DNA of 64,000 nt, taken from NCBI RefSeq assembly GCF_043290135.1, contig NC_134705.1, forward strand, positions 37,947,771-38,011,770, in the 5' to 3' direction. How positions within the stretch are numbered: position 1 is the stretch's first letter; the number at the start of each line of letters is the position of its first letter. Both the position numbers and the translations under genes were made by a program. Source of the stretch: Rhipicephalus microplus (lineage: Eukaryota > Arthropoda > Arachnida > Ixodida > Ixodidae). Positions 35,253-46,805 of the stretch are shown here, piece after piece. The notes below the pieces were generated by a model that was not told the DNA's origin, ran no database searches, and worked only from the letters and a program-made list of their open reading frames with translations.

Positions 35253-35477
35253 TCAGTTGGCTTTACGCAACCCTTGGTATTGAGCCTCGCATGCAAGAGG
35301 TCCGTGGTTCAAATCCCGGGCCGCGCAGTTCCCAACCGGAAAAAAAAATCCGCGTGTTGATGGAACCGCATTAAGAGGCCTGGGGTGCGGCCTCACCGGT
35401 AACCACCGCCGGGAACGCACTGCCTCACCAGAGAAGGATTTGCCACCCTGGTGCAGTATCTGGCCACTACCTCCCAC

Positions 35478-36674
35478 ATGCATACGTCAAATAACTCACG
35501 GCCCTCAGTTCCCAGCAGCTGCGAAGCAACTGACCATAGCGGCTGTCAGATCTGCAACGCAGCAGAGGGTGCTAAGAATCTCTGGACAACAGGCCGCCTT
35601 TGGAACCTGAACTTGGCAACATTTAACGCTAGAACCTTATCTAGTGAGGGAAGTCTAGCTGTACTATTCGAGGAGCTAGAGGGTGTTAAATGGGATATAA
35701 TAGGGCTGAGTGAGGTTAGGAGGACAGATGAGGCCTATACTGTGCTACAGAATGGGCACGTCCTTTGCTATCGGGGCTTGGCAGACAGAAGAGAACTGGG
35801 AGTGGGGTTTCTAATTCACAGAAACATAGCTGGCAACATAGAGGAATACTACAGCATTAATAAAAGGGTGGAAGATATTGTAATTAAACTGAATAAAAGA
35901 TACAAGATGAAGGTAGTACAGGCTTACGCGCCTACATTCAGCCATGATGACGCTTCAGTTGAAAGCTTCTATGAAGACGTGGAATCGGCAATGAGTAAGG
36001 TAAAAACAGAGTATACTATAGTGATGGGCGACTTTAATGCAAAGGTAGGGAAGAAGCAGGCTGGAGACCAGGCAGTAGAAGATTATGGCATCGGCACTAG
36101 AAACGCCAGAGGAGAGCTACTAGTAGAATTCGCAGAACGCAATAATTTGCGGATTTTGAATACTTTCTACCGAAAACGAGAAAACCGCAAGTGGACATGG
36201 AAGAGCCCTAATGGCGAATATAAGAACGAAATAGACTTTATAATGACTGCACACCCAGGAATCGTGCAGGATGTGGAAGTGGTTGGCAAGGTGCGATGCA
36301 GTGACTATAGAATGGTACGATCTTGAATTCGCCTAGACTTGAAGAAGGAACGACAGAAACTGATACGCAAGAAGCCAATCAATGAGCTATCACTGAGAGG
36401 GAAAGTACAGGAATTCAGAGTGTCACTGCAGAACAGGTACTCGGCTCTTAGTGAGGAAACCAACCTTAGCGTAGATACAATGAATGATAATCTAACGAGT
36501 ATCATTACGGAGTGTGCAGTGGAAGTTGGAGGCAGGGTAGTTAGACAGGACACTGGCAAGCTTTCCCAGGAAACGAAGAACCTAATTAAGAAGCGTCAAA
36601 GCATGAAAGTGTCAAGTACAACAGACAAAATAGCACTGGCAGAGCTTTCGAAGCTCTGCCAGTTCTATTTATAG
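35478..36674 (+). pseudogene. RTE endonuclease
   Basis: First in-frame ATG is at 35478. ATFNARTL (Asn), IGLSEVRR (Glu), VVQAYAPT, YTIVMGDFNAKVG (Asp, Asn), KWTWKSPNG and NEIDFIM are all present. The final catalytic block reads CSDYRMV, so the conserved His of SDH is Tyr. The next stop, TGA at 36324-36326, replaces an Arg codon in the linker. The frame then continues at 36339 with KKERQKLIRKKP until a foldback insertion stops it at 36672-36674. Confidence 0.85.
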
Positions 36675-36718
36675 TTCTATTTACAGTTCTATTTATTTAC
36701 AGTTCTATTTATTATTAA
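36636..36718. repeat. Foldback plus short tandem insertion
   Basis: CTGGCAGAGCTT at 36636-36647 and AAGCTCTGCCAG at 36651-36662 are perfect inverted copies around TCG. The second arm is followed by four rounds of a 12-16 base unit AGTTCTATTTAT before the RTE reading frame resumes at about 36716. It looks like a template-switch insertion. Confidence 0.8.
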
Positions 36719-36752
36719 TAGGCGTAAAGTATGCGATGTAAGAAGGTATAAC

Positions 36753-38470
36753 ATGGAGAGAATAGAACACGCTCTGAAAAACGTAGGAAGCGTCAAAGCA
36801 GTGAAGAGGAAACTTGGGATAGGCAAAAGTCGGATGTATGCACTAAGGAACAAAGAAGGCAAAATAACTACCAATATGGATAGGATAGTTAAAATAGCGG
36901 AGGAGTTTTACAGAGTTCTGTACAGTAGCCGAGACAACCACAACCTTAATACTATAAGAACTAGCAGTAACCCAGATTACACCCCACCAGTAATGATAGA
37001 AGAAGTCAGAAAAGCTTTGGAGCGCATGCAAAGAGGCAAAGCTGCTGGTGAGGATCAGTTAACATCAGATCTGCTGAAAGATGGAGACAGATTGTGTTAG
37101 AAAAACTAGCCACCCTGTTTACGAGGTGTCTCCTGACGGGAAGGGTACCAGAGTCTTGGAAGAACGCTAACATCATGTTAATACATAAGAAAGGAGATGA
37201 CAAGGACTTGCAGAATTACAGGCCGATCAGCTTTCTCTCTGTAGTATACAAGCTATTTACAAAGGTAATTGCTAACAGAGTAAAGAAAACATTAGAGTTC
37301 AATCAACCAAAGGAACAAGCAGGATTTCGAACAGGCTACTCAACAGTTGACCACATTCATACTATCAATCAGGTAATAGAGAAATGCTCAGAGTATAACC
37401 AACCACTATACATAGCCTTCATAGAATACGAGAAGGCGTTTGATTCAGTAGAAATATCAGCCGTCATGCAGACACTGCGTAATCAGGGCGTAGATGAAGT
37501 ATATATAAACATTCTGGAAGAAATCTACAGGGGATCAACTGCTACCATAGTGCTTCATAAAGAAAGTAACAGAATACCAATCAAGAAGGGTGTAAGGCAG
37601 GGGGACACAATCTCCCCAATGCTATTTACCGCGTGCTTACAAGAGGTTTTCAGAAGCCTAGAATGGGAACAGTTAGGGATAAGAGTTAATGGAGAATACC
37701 TTAGTAACCTGCGCTTCGCTGATGACATTGCATTGCTGAGTAACTCAGGGGACGAATTGCAACTCATGATTACGGAGTTAGACAAGGAGAGCAGAAAGGT
37801 GGGTCTTAAAATTTATCTGCAGAAAACGAAAGTAATGTACAACAACCTCGGAAAGGAGCAGCGCTTCGAGATAGGTAATAGTGCACTTGAAGTTGTAAAA
37901 GGCTATGTCTACTTAGGGCAGGTAATAACCGCAGAGCCTAACCACGAGATTGAAGTAACTAGAAGAATAAAAATGGGGTGGAGTACATTCGGCAAGCACT
38001 CTCAAATTATGACAGGTAGATTGCCACTATCCCTCAAGAGGAAGGTATATAACAGCTGTATCTTGCCGGTACTTAGCTACGGAGCAGAAACCTGGAGACT
38101 TACAAAGAGCGTTCAGCTTAAATTGAGGACGACGCAGCGAGCAATGGAAAGAAAAATGGTAGGTGTAACCTTAAGAGACAAGAAGAGAGCAGAGTGAATT
38201 AGGGAACAAACGGGGGTTAAGGATATCATAGTTGAAATAAAGAAGAAGAAATGGACATGGGCTGGGCATGTAGTGCGTAGACAGGATAACCACTGGTCAT
38301 TAAGGGTAACTAACTGGATTCCCAGAGAAGGGAAGCGGGTTAGGGGGAGACAGAAGGTTAGGTGGGCCGACGAGATTAAGAAGTTTGCGGGTATAAATTG
38401 GCAGCAGCAAGCACAGGACCGGGTTAACTGGCGGAACATGGGAGAGGCCTTTGTCCTGCAGTGGACGTAG
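36753..38470 (+). pseudogene. RTE reverse transcriptase
   Basis: 36753-37083 carries the start of the RT (RMQRGKAAGEDQLTSDLL). A one-base deletion near 37083 shifts into 37094-38197. There: IHKKGDDKDLQNYRPIS, AGFRTGYSTVDHI, FIEYEKAFDSV (first Asp), GVRQGDTISPMLF and NLRFADDIALL (Asp pair), QKTKVM, then the RTE tail LSYGAETWRL and MERKMVGVTLRDKKRAE. TGA at 38195-38197 replaces what is usually Trp. The last 90 codons (WAGHVVRR, RGRQKVRWADEIKK) continue in the same frame to TAG at 38468-38470. The catalytic residues of the RT are intact. Confidence 0.85.
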
Positions 38471-38615
38471 TCATTCTGATGATGATGATGATGATGGTAT
38501 TGAGCTCTGTATTACCGCACCCACTGCTGCTGCTGCTGCTGCTGATCTTTGTATTATTCGCAGGCTCGTGTGTTCACTTGTGTTCTTCAATAAGTTTCCT
38601 GATTGTGGTATCACG

Positions 38616-39290
38616 ATGCCTACGAATGCCGAATTAGCTAAGAGAATCGAGGACTTTGCGGCCAAATTTGACAGCCGATTGACAAAGCTCGTGCACAGAA
38701 TTGTGGGTGACGTTACGACGAAGTTTCGAGAGACGGGATTTGATCTCGGTGCTCTAAATTCAGAGGTTAAAGGTATGGATGCTGCCCTAAAAATGCTTAA
38801 CGACATTGTAAAGACTGTCCGTACTCAACAACAAGAGCTTCGTTCTACTAACAAAGCTTTGAAAAATGAGAATGAGACTTTAAAGAAGAAGGTGGCGGAC
38901 CTGGAGCAGTACACTCGGATGAACAACGTCGAGATCAAGGGCGTTCCTTCTTCCCAAGGGGAAGACTGTGTTGCCATAGTGCAGTCTATTAGTAACAAAA
39001 TTGACTGTCCTGTATCAGGCACTGATCTTGACGTTGTTCACAGAGTGCCAGCTTAGTCTGGACAACAGAATATCGAGGCCCGTTTCTGTTCACGAGAGCA
39101 AAAGAATTAGTTTGTTAGGAAGGCACGTAAAGCTCGCTTGAATACACGTGCTCTTGGTTTTTCTGGAGAGGGCACCCATGCTGTCTTTGTTAATGATCAC
39201 CCCTCGCCGGATAACAAGAAGCTTTTTGCTAAAGCACTTGTTCTCAAAAAAGAGAAACAGTGGGCGTTTTTTGGACTGATAACTGTCAGA
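38616..39290 (+). pseudogene. LINE ORF1 (coiled coil and RRM-like), stops
   Basis: ATG at 38616. Residues about 20-105 are heptad-rich and end in KNENETLKKKVADLEQY, a coiled coil that trimerises ORF1 proteins. TRMNNVEIKGVP starts the RRM-like RNA-binding domain. TAG at 39054-39056 and TAG near 39105 interrupt it. The same frame continues to about 39290 with RKARLNTRALGFSG and VFVNDHPSPDNKKLF. The two stops can each be explained by one base change. A (TGC)n run at 38525-38546 lies in the leader. Confidence 0.75.
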
Positions 39291-39407
39291 TAAAAGCAAG
39301 GAAATCTACTGACACCAGGGTATTTCGCATAAAATTGGAGATTGACCTATCCATTATCTCCTAGTTATATCATACATTAGCAATTGTAGCGTCTATCCAA
39401 TTGCAGG

Positions 39408-40667
39408 ATGGCGTATATTTCACCGTCTGAACTCTCATCACGGATGTCTCAACCATGTAGGGCGTTAATTCACTTTAACGCTCGAAGTATAAGGAAAAAT
39501 TATGATAATATTACCTCATTGCTGTCGGCCATTGGTCACCAGTTCTCTATCATCTGCATCAGTGAAACGTGGCTATGTGAATATGACAGGGACCTGTTTA
39601 AGTTTCCTTCCTATTCTTCTGAATGCTGTCACCGAATCGTCGATGCACATGGTGGAGCAGCTATTTTTATATCTTCATGCCTTCACTATCATAGGCGACT
39701 GGGCTTGGCACTAAGTATTCCTGGTTGCGAATCCGTGTGGATCGAACTTCATGAACCAAATTTTTCGCAAGATAGTAAGAATTTAGTTGTTGCCTGCATA
39801 TATCGCTCTCCATCGTCATCTGTCGTGGAGTTCTGCCTAGCTTTAGGAGAGGCGTTGAAAACTCTTTCATTAGAAGGGAAACGGGTGATTATTTTAGGAG
39901 ATATGAATATCAATCTTCTTGATGACACCAAGGCAAAAGTTTCTGAATACATTTCCTGCTTCAGTGGGTATGGCTTCGAGTGCCTCATAACTGCACCAAC
40001 TCATGTTCCACTTCATGGCAATGGCACTATCATAGATCACATTTTGTCTAACCTCATTAGTCCTCCTGAAGCAGCTGTCATCGAGGTGCCTGTCACAGAT
40101 CATTATCCTATTTATGCAAGCATAGGCAGCTCCAATAATAATAAAATAGGTCGATGCTTCAAGAATATCTTAAATACTGCATCATTCATTACCATCATCG
40201 AGCAGTGTGATTGGTCGGCAGTTAAGAAATGCAATAATGCTGAAATAGCCTACCAACAATTTTCCTCTATCATTTCAAATGCAGTCACGGCCACTTCAAC
40301 ATTAGTAGTAAGCAGAAAAAAGTACCTTGTCCCAATTATTCCGTGGTTGACACCTAACCTGTTAAAATGTCTGCGGAAAACGGATAACTTATACAAAAAG
40401 ACAAAAAAGTGCCCTTTCAATGTTCACCTTCAAAAGCGCTCTAAAGAATATTCAAACACACTAGGAAAGTTAGTTAAAGCCGCTAAATTAATGTATTTCA
40501 AAGATAAAATAAAGCGAGCCGGAAATGACGTTAAGCAGCAGTGGAAAACTGTAAACAATTTTCTTGGCAGGACTATGGTACGTTCAGATATAACCTTGAT
40601 TCACTCAGAAAAACGTGTGATCGATAACCCATCTGATATCGCGAACTCTTTTAATGACTTCCATTGA
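39408..40667 (+). pseudogene. LINE ORF2 endonuclease and linker
   Basis: ATG at 39408, 419 open codons. ALIHFNARSIRKN (Asn), IICISETWL (Glu), ACIYRSPSSS, VIILGDMNINLL (Asp-Asn), GTIIDHILSN and VTDHYPIYAS (Asp-His): the whole APE active site is present. Linker residues from about 245 include PWLTPNLLKCLRKTDNLYK, typical of CR1/Jockey elements. The frame ends at 40665-40667 by a one-base shift; the RT follows in an overlapping frame from 40654. Confidence 0.85.
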
Positions 40668-42513
40668 TATTCCTCAGTCGACAGCACCCCTCGAACACAC
40701 TTGTTCACGATTACCACATTCATTTTTCCTTTATCCGACGTCACCCGAGGAAGTGTTCACCGTTATCAATAGTATTACGAATACAAGCGCTGGTCTCGAT
40801 AAGTTCCTTGCTGCCGACATGAAACTGATAGCTCATTTAATCTGTGATGCATTATGTCATATTATAAATCTTGTATTTGGAACTGAGTTCTTCCCTACAT
40901 CTCTGAAAAAAGCAAAAATTATTCCCGTCTTTAAAAAAGGCGACAAGCGTTTAATCTCCAATTACTGGCCTATAGCAATTATTTCATTCTTCAGTAAGGT
41001 CATAGAAAACCTTTTTGCGGGACGTTTACGGTGTTATCTAGACAAGTCTCACATTCTTTCTAACAAACAGTTCGGTTTCAGGCCCGGTTACTCAACTGAA
41101 CTCGCCATGATATCGCTAACAGAGGAAATTAAATATGCTATTCACAGCGGTAGTGTTGTTGGAGGCGTTCTTCTTGACCTTTCAAAAGCATTTGATTCTA
41201 TTTCGCACGGCATTTTATTTCAGAAACTAGAATCAATTGGTATATGTGGCGTCCCACTAGAACTGAATCGTAACTATCTGCGTGATCGAGAACAGCCCCG
41301 CCGCGGTGGTCTAGTGGCTAAGGTACTCGGCTACAGACCCGCAGGTCGCGGGTTCGAATCCCGGCTGCGGCGGCTGCATTTCCGATGGAGGCGGAAATGT
41401 TGTAGGCCCGTGTCCTCAGATTTAGGCGCACGTTAAAGAACCCCAGGTGGTCGAAATTTCCGGAGCCCTCCACTACGGCATCTCTCATAATCATATGGTG
41501 GTTTTGGGACGTTAAGCCCCACATATCAATCAATCATGCGTGATCGAGAACAGGTGGTATATGTGTCCGGTACCTTTTTCAACCCTAAAACCATAAACAT
41601 CGGTGTTCCACAGGGTTCAATTTCGGGCCCGCTTTTATTTTTAATTTATATAAACGATCTTCCTCGATGTCTAGCACATTCGTCCTGTATACCCTATACG
41701 AACGATACCACTATATTAACTACAGATAAAGACGTTGACTTGATGTTGTTTAAACTAAATACCGACCTGATAAGTATCGTTAATTGGTTCAATAAGAATG
41801 AAATAAACATAAATGCTAAAAAGTCAAACTTCGTTGTATTTTCGTCACCTAATCGAATTATACCTAGGAACCCCTCTGTCTTCGTAAGCGATACTCAAAT
41901 TCATTCTACCTCTAGTACAATGTTTCTCGGGGTCAAATTAGATGAGCATATAAAGTTTAATTCACATGTTTTAGAGCTTGCGCGGAAATCCGCATATGCC
42001 ATTCGAATATTTCTAAAAATTCGCCCGTTCTTTCGTTTTGAAATATTGTTGCCACTTTACTACGTTTTCTTTCACAGCAACATAATCTATTGCATTTCAT
42101 CATGGGGAAATACGTGTACCACTCATTTATCAGCCATCCAACATCTTCAAAACCAAGCATTCAGAATAATAACGTTCAGTGGCTTCATGTCCAATGCATC
42201 ATCCTTACTCTGTTCGCATGGAATTTTATCAGTTCACAAGCTAGCTAAATATTTTCTCGGCATTCTTATTTACAAATATGTAAATGGAAAACTTCCAATT
42301 CCTTTACTACATTCAAGTCAGTTTTCTCAGGCGTCATCCACTCGTTTTGCAAAGGCTAATAACTTCCTTTTACCCAAACCTAGGACTAATAATGGAAAGT
42401 TTACCACAAAATTTTCATCTGTTTCCCTGTGGAATTCTTTACCTTTGGAGATCAAAAATAGATCCCTCGAAATGTTTAAAAAAGTCTTGCGTTCGCACTT
42501 ATTAAATTCTTAA
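40654..42513 (+). pseudogene. LINE ORF2 reverse transcriptase, split by a SINE
   Basis: Before the SINE: PVFKKGDKRLISNYWPIAI, FGFRPGYSTELAM and LLDLSKAFDSISH (first Asp). After it: GVPQGSISGPLLFLIYINDL and then YTNDTTIL where YADD is expected, so the first Asp of the catalytic pair is Asn. The thumb and C-terminal region run cleanly to TAA at 42511-42513, with FLGVKLDEHIKF and KFSSVSLWNSLP. The protein could not work even without the SINE. The long open frames suggest moderate age. Confidence 0.85.
41296..41536 (+). mobile_element. tRNA-derived SINE, full length, inside LINE RT
   Basis: Best copy in the window. tRNA-like head with A box TAGTGGCTAAGG and B box GGTTCGAATCCCGG, body with GATGGAGGCGGAAATG and TTAAAGAACCCCAGGTGG, and an (ATCA)n tail. 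Perfect 17-bp target duplication TGCGTGATCGAGAACAG at 41279-41295 and 41537-41553, which interrupts LINE RT codons. Confidence 0.97.
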
Positions 42514-42918
42514 TGCATGTTATTATATGAATTGAATGTTATTGCATTTTTCTGTTAGTTTTTTGTGCTCATCGGTACACCTTGTATAACTTATGTTCGC
42601 TATTTCGTGTTTATCTGTACTTTTTGTATATCTTAAATTTTCTATCCTTACCGTAATAATGCTTGTTATTATACAGAGTGAATGTTATTGCATTTTCGTG
42701 TTAGTTTTTGCATGCTTATCTGTACATTTTGTATACTTTAAATTTTCTTTCCTTACCACTCCTTACTATTTCGTTGTATCTCTCATATATGATTTTATAG
42801 GAGCTCTCACTCACAGTCTCGCGACTTTGAGACCTCCTTCTGTATTTGAACATAACACATGCACTTGTATCACTTGTATTTCAATTCTGAATTAACCTAA
42901 AACCTAAATTTCAATTCC
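42514..42918 (+). repeat. LINE 3' UTR with 145-bp imperfect tandem repeat
   Basis: The block starting ATGCATGTTATTATATGAA at 42513 recurs as ATGCTTGTTATTATACAGA at 42658, including TGAATGTTATTGCATTTT and TCTGTAC...TTTTGTATA. The element ends near CCTAAAACCTAAA. Confidence 0.7.
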
Positions 42919-45234
42919 GAAATATATTATGGCAGCACCATTGTGCATGCCTTACATCCCAAGTATATCAAATATTTATCTTGCACCTTATGGACTGTAA
43001 GTTTTAAAGATACACTTCTTTTTGCTTTATATTTGAGTCCTGACGCTTCGACAGCAATGTATTTGTGTTTGACAGCAAGTGTTCTTGAACGAATAACTGA
43101 TCTCAATAATCACAAAACATCCTTCATACTTGGTCCTTAGCCTACGCTTCCACATATCTATAGCTGATTCAATTGTTCATTTTTTGCTGTGATGATAATG
43201 GGCAAGTAGCAAAGGCAAGTTCAGATTCGAGTGGTCGGTGACGTCTATTTAGGTTGTGCAATGTTGCTTTGCAACCAGAGTTACTTGTGGCCACATATAT
43301 AATAAATCATATGACGTGCATTCTAAATGAGATTACCATACCACATTTCACTGCATCTTAATATGTGTCGAACAAATGAAGACATCTTTAGCTTGCCACT
43401 ATAAAGAGATCCTAAACCAACACAAGGTTTAAATTTAGTCGTGGTGTTGCAGCTGTGTATGACTCTACAATGGATGCATAGCCGTGATAATTTTTCTATA
43501 TGTTGTCGCAATAGCAATGTTACACACATCGGAATATACAAAAAGGGTCCCCGCTTATTTCGATTTTTTTTCGCTATGCTTCTTTCTTGTCTCTTCTTGC
43601 CATGTGCTCCTCGCCGTGCAAGGAGCGAGAGCAGTGGGCACACAAACACGTATTTAAAAAAAATGTTGTAAGGTGAGCACTGAGGGGCTGAACACTTCCA
43701 AAAGGCTCAAAGAAGTAAAGGTATTAATTCTAGCTACTTTTTGGGCACCCATAGCTAGCTGTGCTGCTGCAGTTGTCATTGTTGATCAGGACACTATTCT
43801 GAAGTCGTGGCACACATTTGCTTGAAATGTTAAAAAATACTTGGAGGTGGTTCGGCACCCTTTATCGCAGTTACATACAGAACAAGGTTTCAATGCGTAA
43901 GCAAAATCTGCCCACTATTAATCAATCCTAATGATATCTGAAATTCAGGAAATATTCACAGAAAAGCTCAGTAAAAGGCTAAGTGGTTGCCCCTTGATCG
44001 TGAAGGAGATACCCTTCTTCTAAAAGGTCAATAGACAGTCCAGTAGTCTCGATATTACATTCGCTATAAAATATTCTGGTGTGGTGCTCTTCATACATGT
44101 TATAATAAGAGGGGCGTTTAATATAACTGTTGTCACTTTGCCCTGCGTTGCTGAAATTGTTCACATAGTTATAATACATGAATCACTTTATGCCTTTTGA
44201 TTTTATGCAAATGGTTTGCTTACCCAGTTGGTATAACTTGATTTGAATAAAATCATAAATGCTCTAAATTTGTTTTACTCTACAACAGGTTTATTTTTAA
44301 AATACGCGACCATAGATGTGAACGCAGTTGGTGGTGTGCTTGATTAATGCTTAACTAACACCCCTCTGCCCCTATAGTGCATAGTGTAACTACCCCTGCT
44401 ACAGTGCATAGAGTTACAAAAGTAATGGTACTTAAAATTACTGGCAGCATACAATTTTAGGTCTCAAAATGTGTTAGAAAGCCTGGTAAAAATGTGTGTA
44501 CGTTTTGTTTTCGCTCCAACTAAATATTTTGGTCTACTCAAAGCAGCTTCCGCTCTCTTAAGGTCCTCAAACTATTAGGTGTTCAAAGGAAGTATCAATG
44601 CCATATTCCTTCTTTGTCAGTCTACTCACCACTCTAATAATGAGAATTACCCGACAACATTACCCAGGAAAATATAGGAATTTTATAAAAAGTAATGTCA
44701 ATTCCATTGTCAAAAAATGTCAACCCATAAGTAACTTGCCGCCAAGTTACGTTTTCGTTCACTTTTCTTTCCACAATTTTGTTAAAGTTATTTTTGATAA
44801 CATCACCTATAGTTTGTTTGGCATCATTGTTTACTAGTTCTCAATATATTGTGTTCAACAAAGACAACGAACCCTAAAATTTATAGTTCTTTTCTTTACT
44901 CATGAATCAGAAACAGTGAATCTCAGTAATCTTAGCGGTGTGTGACTTGTTGTTTTTATTAGTTGTTCGTGTGTTCAAGTACATGCAATTAGGTGGGAGG
45001 GCGAACCATTGCCACCTCCTGTGACTAGTAGATTTTCTGAGAACTAACAGATGCATAATGCTGCCAAAGAAGCATAGGGATATTGGAAGTATTCGTAACG
45101 TTATTGCAATCGTAATGTAATTGCCAGTAGGCAAAAAATGGTGTCCAACACTCGCCATAATGGTAACAGGCAGCGCTGACTGACTCTTCCATGATTGAAT
45201 GCACATATATACCGTACAAAATGGAAGGGGGATA

Positions 45235-45325
45235 GCCGCCATGGTAGCTCAGTTGATCGAGCATCGGACATGTTATTCGAAGTTCGCAGGCTCGGTCCCT
45301 GTCCAGGGCAGGTTATCTGTTTTCC
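45235..45325 (+). repeat. tRNA-derived SINE-like sequence (copy B)
   Basis: Duplicate of the element at 4999-5098, with a few substitutions (for example TTGATCGAG for TTGATAGAG in the A-box region). It was present before the segmental duplication. Confidence 0.55.
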
Positions 45326-45920
45326 TTCTACTTTTCTTTCTTCACAATTACAACACTTCTATTCTTCTTGCAGATTATCTGGTGTAAAGAGGTACCTTAT
45401 AATCTGAAGAGGCAAACAGAATGTGCCAATGTATGAGTTAGCTCTTGTAGTGATTACAAGTGAGATATGTTTTGAAAAATAAATCAATCTGCCACTTGCC
45501 TAAAGAATGGCTACAGGACATGATGCTCGATGCACTTTGTTATTTTTGAATCGAGCTATCTTGAATTCTATTTTTATAAATTACATGGGCTACTCATGAC
45601 GGTATCACACACTTTAATGCCACAAAGAATATGCAGCGAACAATGTTATAAATGCGAAATTGCATAAGGATAAGGTAAAAACTGCACCCTCAACGAGAAT
45701 ATACAGGGAGCACAAGATGCAGGCGTCATTCCTTCTGCCTGTGCTTTTCAAGTGCGAGCTGTTTTCACCTCGTTCTGATCAACTAACTAGATTGAGATGT
45801 GTTGTATAAGTGCTTAAGGATGCTCCACGGGAAACTAGGTTTGTCTCAAACGCTGTGTGTCTTTCAACCTATATGGTGCCAGGTTCAAGAGTTCATGCAG
45901 ACCAGATCGTATAAAACAGG

Positions 45921-46805
45921 ACACCCGTTTAACATAATAACATGACTTAAAGCATAAAGCAGTTATTGGGACCGAATATCAATTTTTATAGTAGCTGTTT
46001 TTTTCTGCAATAGAGAGCTTACTGGTCTGATCGTATAAACATGCAGTGAAAGAAGAGAATTTTCGGGGCTTGTTTCTTTTTGTTTGACATGGCTTTCATG
46101 AGTACATTTAGTGGTAACACAGAAAGTGCTGGAAACATTTTAAGAATTTTCGGGTTTCTGACTGCTATGAAGTGTCACACAACACAGGCAGCAAACAGTG
46201 GGAGGTCAGCATAACGGCTGTATATGTTTGTGCATTGCAGTTTGCTGCGAAAGCATGTATTTCACGTGTGTGTGAAATGCACATATTTCGCACTGTTTGC
46301 CACGATGACATTGCTGCTTTTTGAGGGTTGACTCCTCCTCTGCGTAGGCAGCACAGAATAATATTGGCACACGTAATATAGATATATGCTGTAACTTTGA
46401 CCACTAACCTTTTTGCGTGTTAAAGCATCAAATAATTTGCAGTAAACAAACAGGCTGCATGACATACTGATTTTTAGGCTTTACAAGTGCAATCTTAAAA
46501 GTAAATGCCACTCAAGTTGCAAAAAGAATGCAGTTCAATTCACGGATTTTGATTTCCACCACCAATCACACATTCTGGCGACTTGTCAGTCTCTTTAATG
46601 AAAAAATCCTAATCAAAATTTTTAGCGGAATGGGTTGGTACTGATGTTGAATTTTGTGCTTTGCTCATGAGTAAACGATACATTCGTGCCCTACCCCTCA
46701 GTGCTGCCTGAAATCGATCAGGCAATCTTTGCATATTTTTAGTATCGTTCTACAATAAGTGTCAGCTTAAGCTATGCCTTGAAAGCGGCCCACAGCGTGC
46801 AGCTA
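45921..46805. other. Segment present in copy B only
   Basis: Between CATGCAGACCAGATCGT (shared) and GTTTTCGTGTGCAACTGTAG (shared), copy B has about 885 bases. Copy A has about 75 bases of short GACCGTGTAAAATG-like repeats (5680-5755). No coding, LTR or SINE features were seen. It could be an insertion in B or a deletion in A. Confidence 0.6.

Larger units (their letters stand above)
35286..38494 (+). mobile_element. RTE-clade LINE, nearly full length, decayed
   Basis: About 3.2 kb, the usual RTE size. 5' leader, one ORF with endonuclease and RT, and a (TGA)n 3' tail (38476-38494), the short simple-repeat tail typical of RTE elements. TGGTATTGAGC on both sides (35275-35285 and 38495-38505) looks like an 11-bp target duplication within the host LINE leader. 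The leader begins with a tRNA-like B-box sequence. Five breaks: TGA at 36324-36326, a foldback insertion at 36636-36718, a one-base deletion near 37083, TGA at 38195-38197, and an endonuclease His lost. Confidence 0.85.
34670..42918 (+). mobile_element. LINE with 5' monomers, nested RTE and SINE
   Basis: Plus-strand CR1/Jockey-like LINE inserted into copy B (copy A has an empty site near 2750). Parts: tandem 261-bp monomers (34670-35252), leader interrupted by an RTE element (35286-38494), ORF1 (38616-39290), ORF2 endonuclease (39408-40667), RT (40654-42513) interrupted by a SINE (41296-41536), and a 3' UTR with a 145-bp internal repeat, ending near ACCTAAAACCTAAA at 42893-42908. Its own sequence without guests is about 4.8 kb. 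Inactive. Confidence 0.8.
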
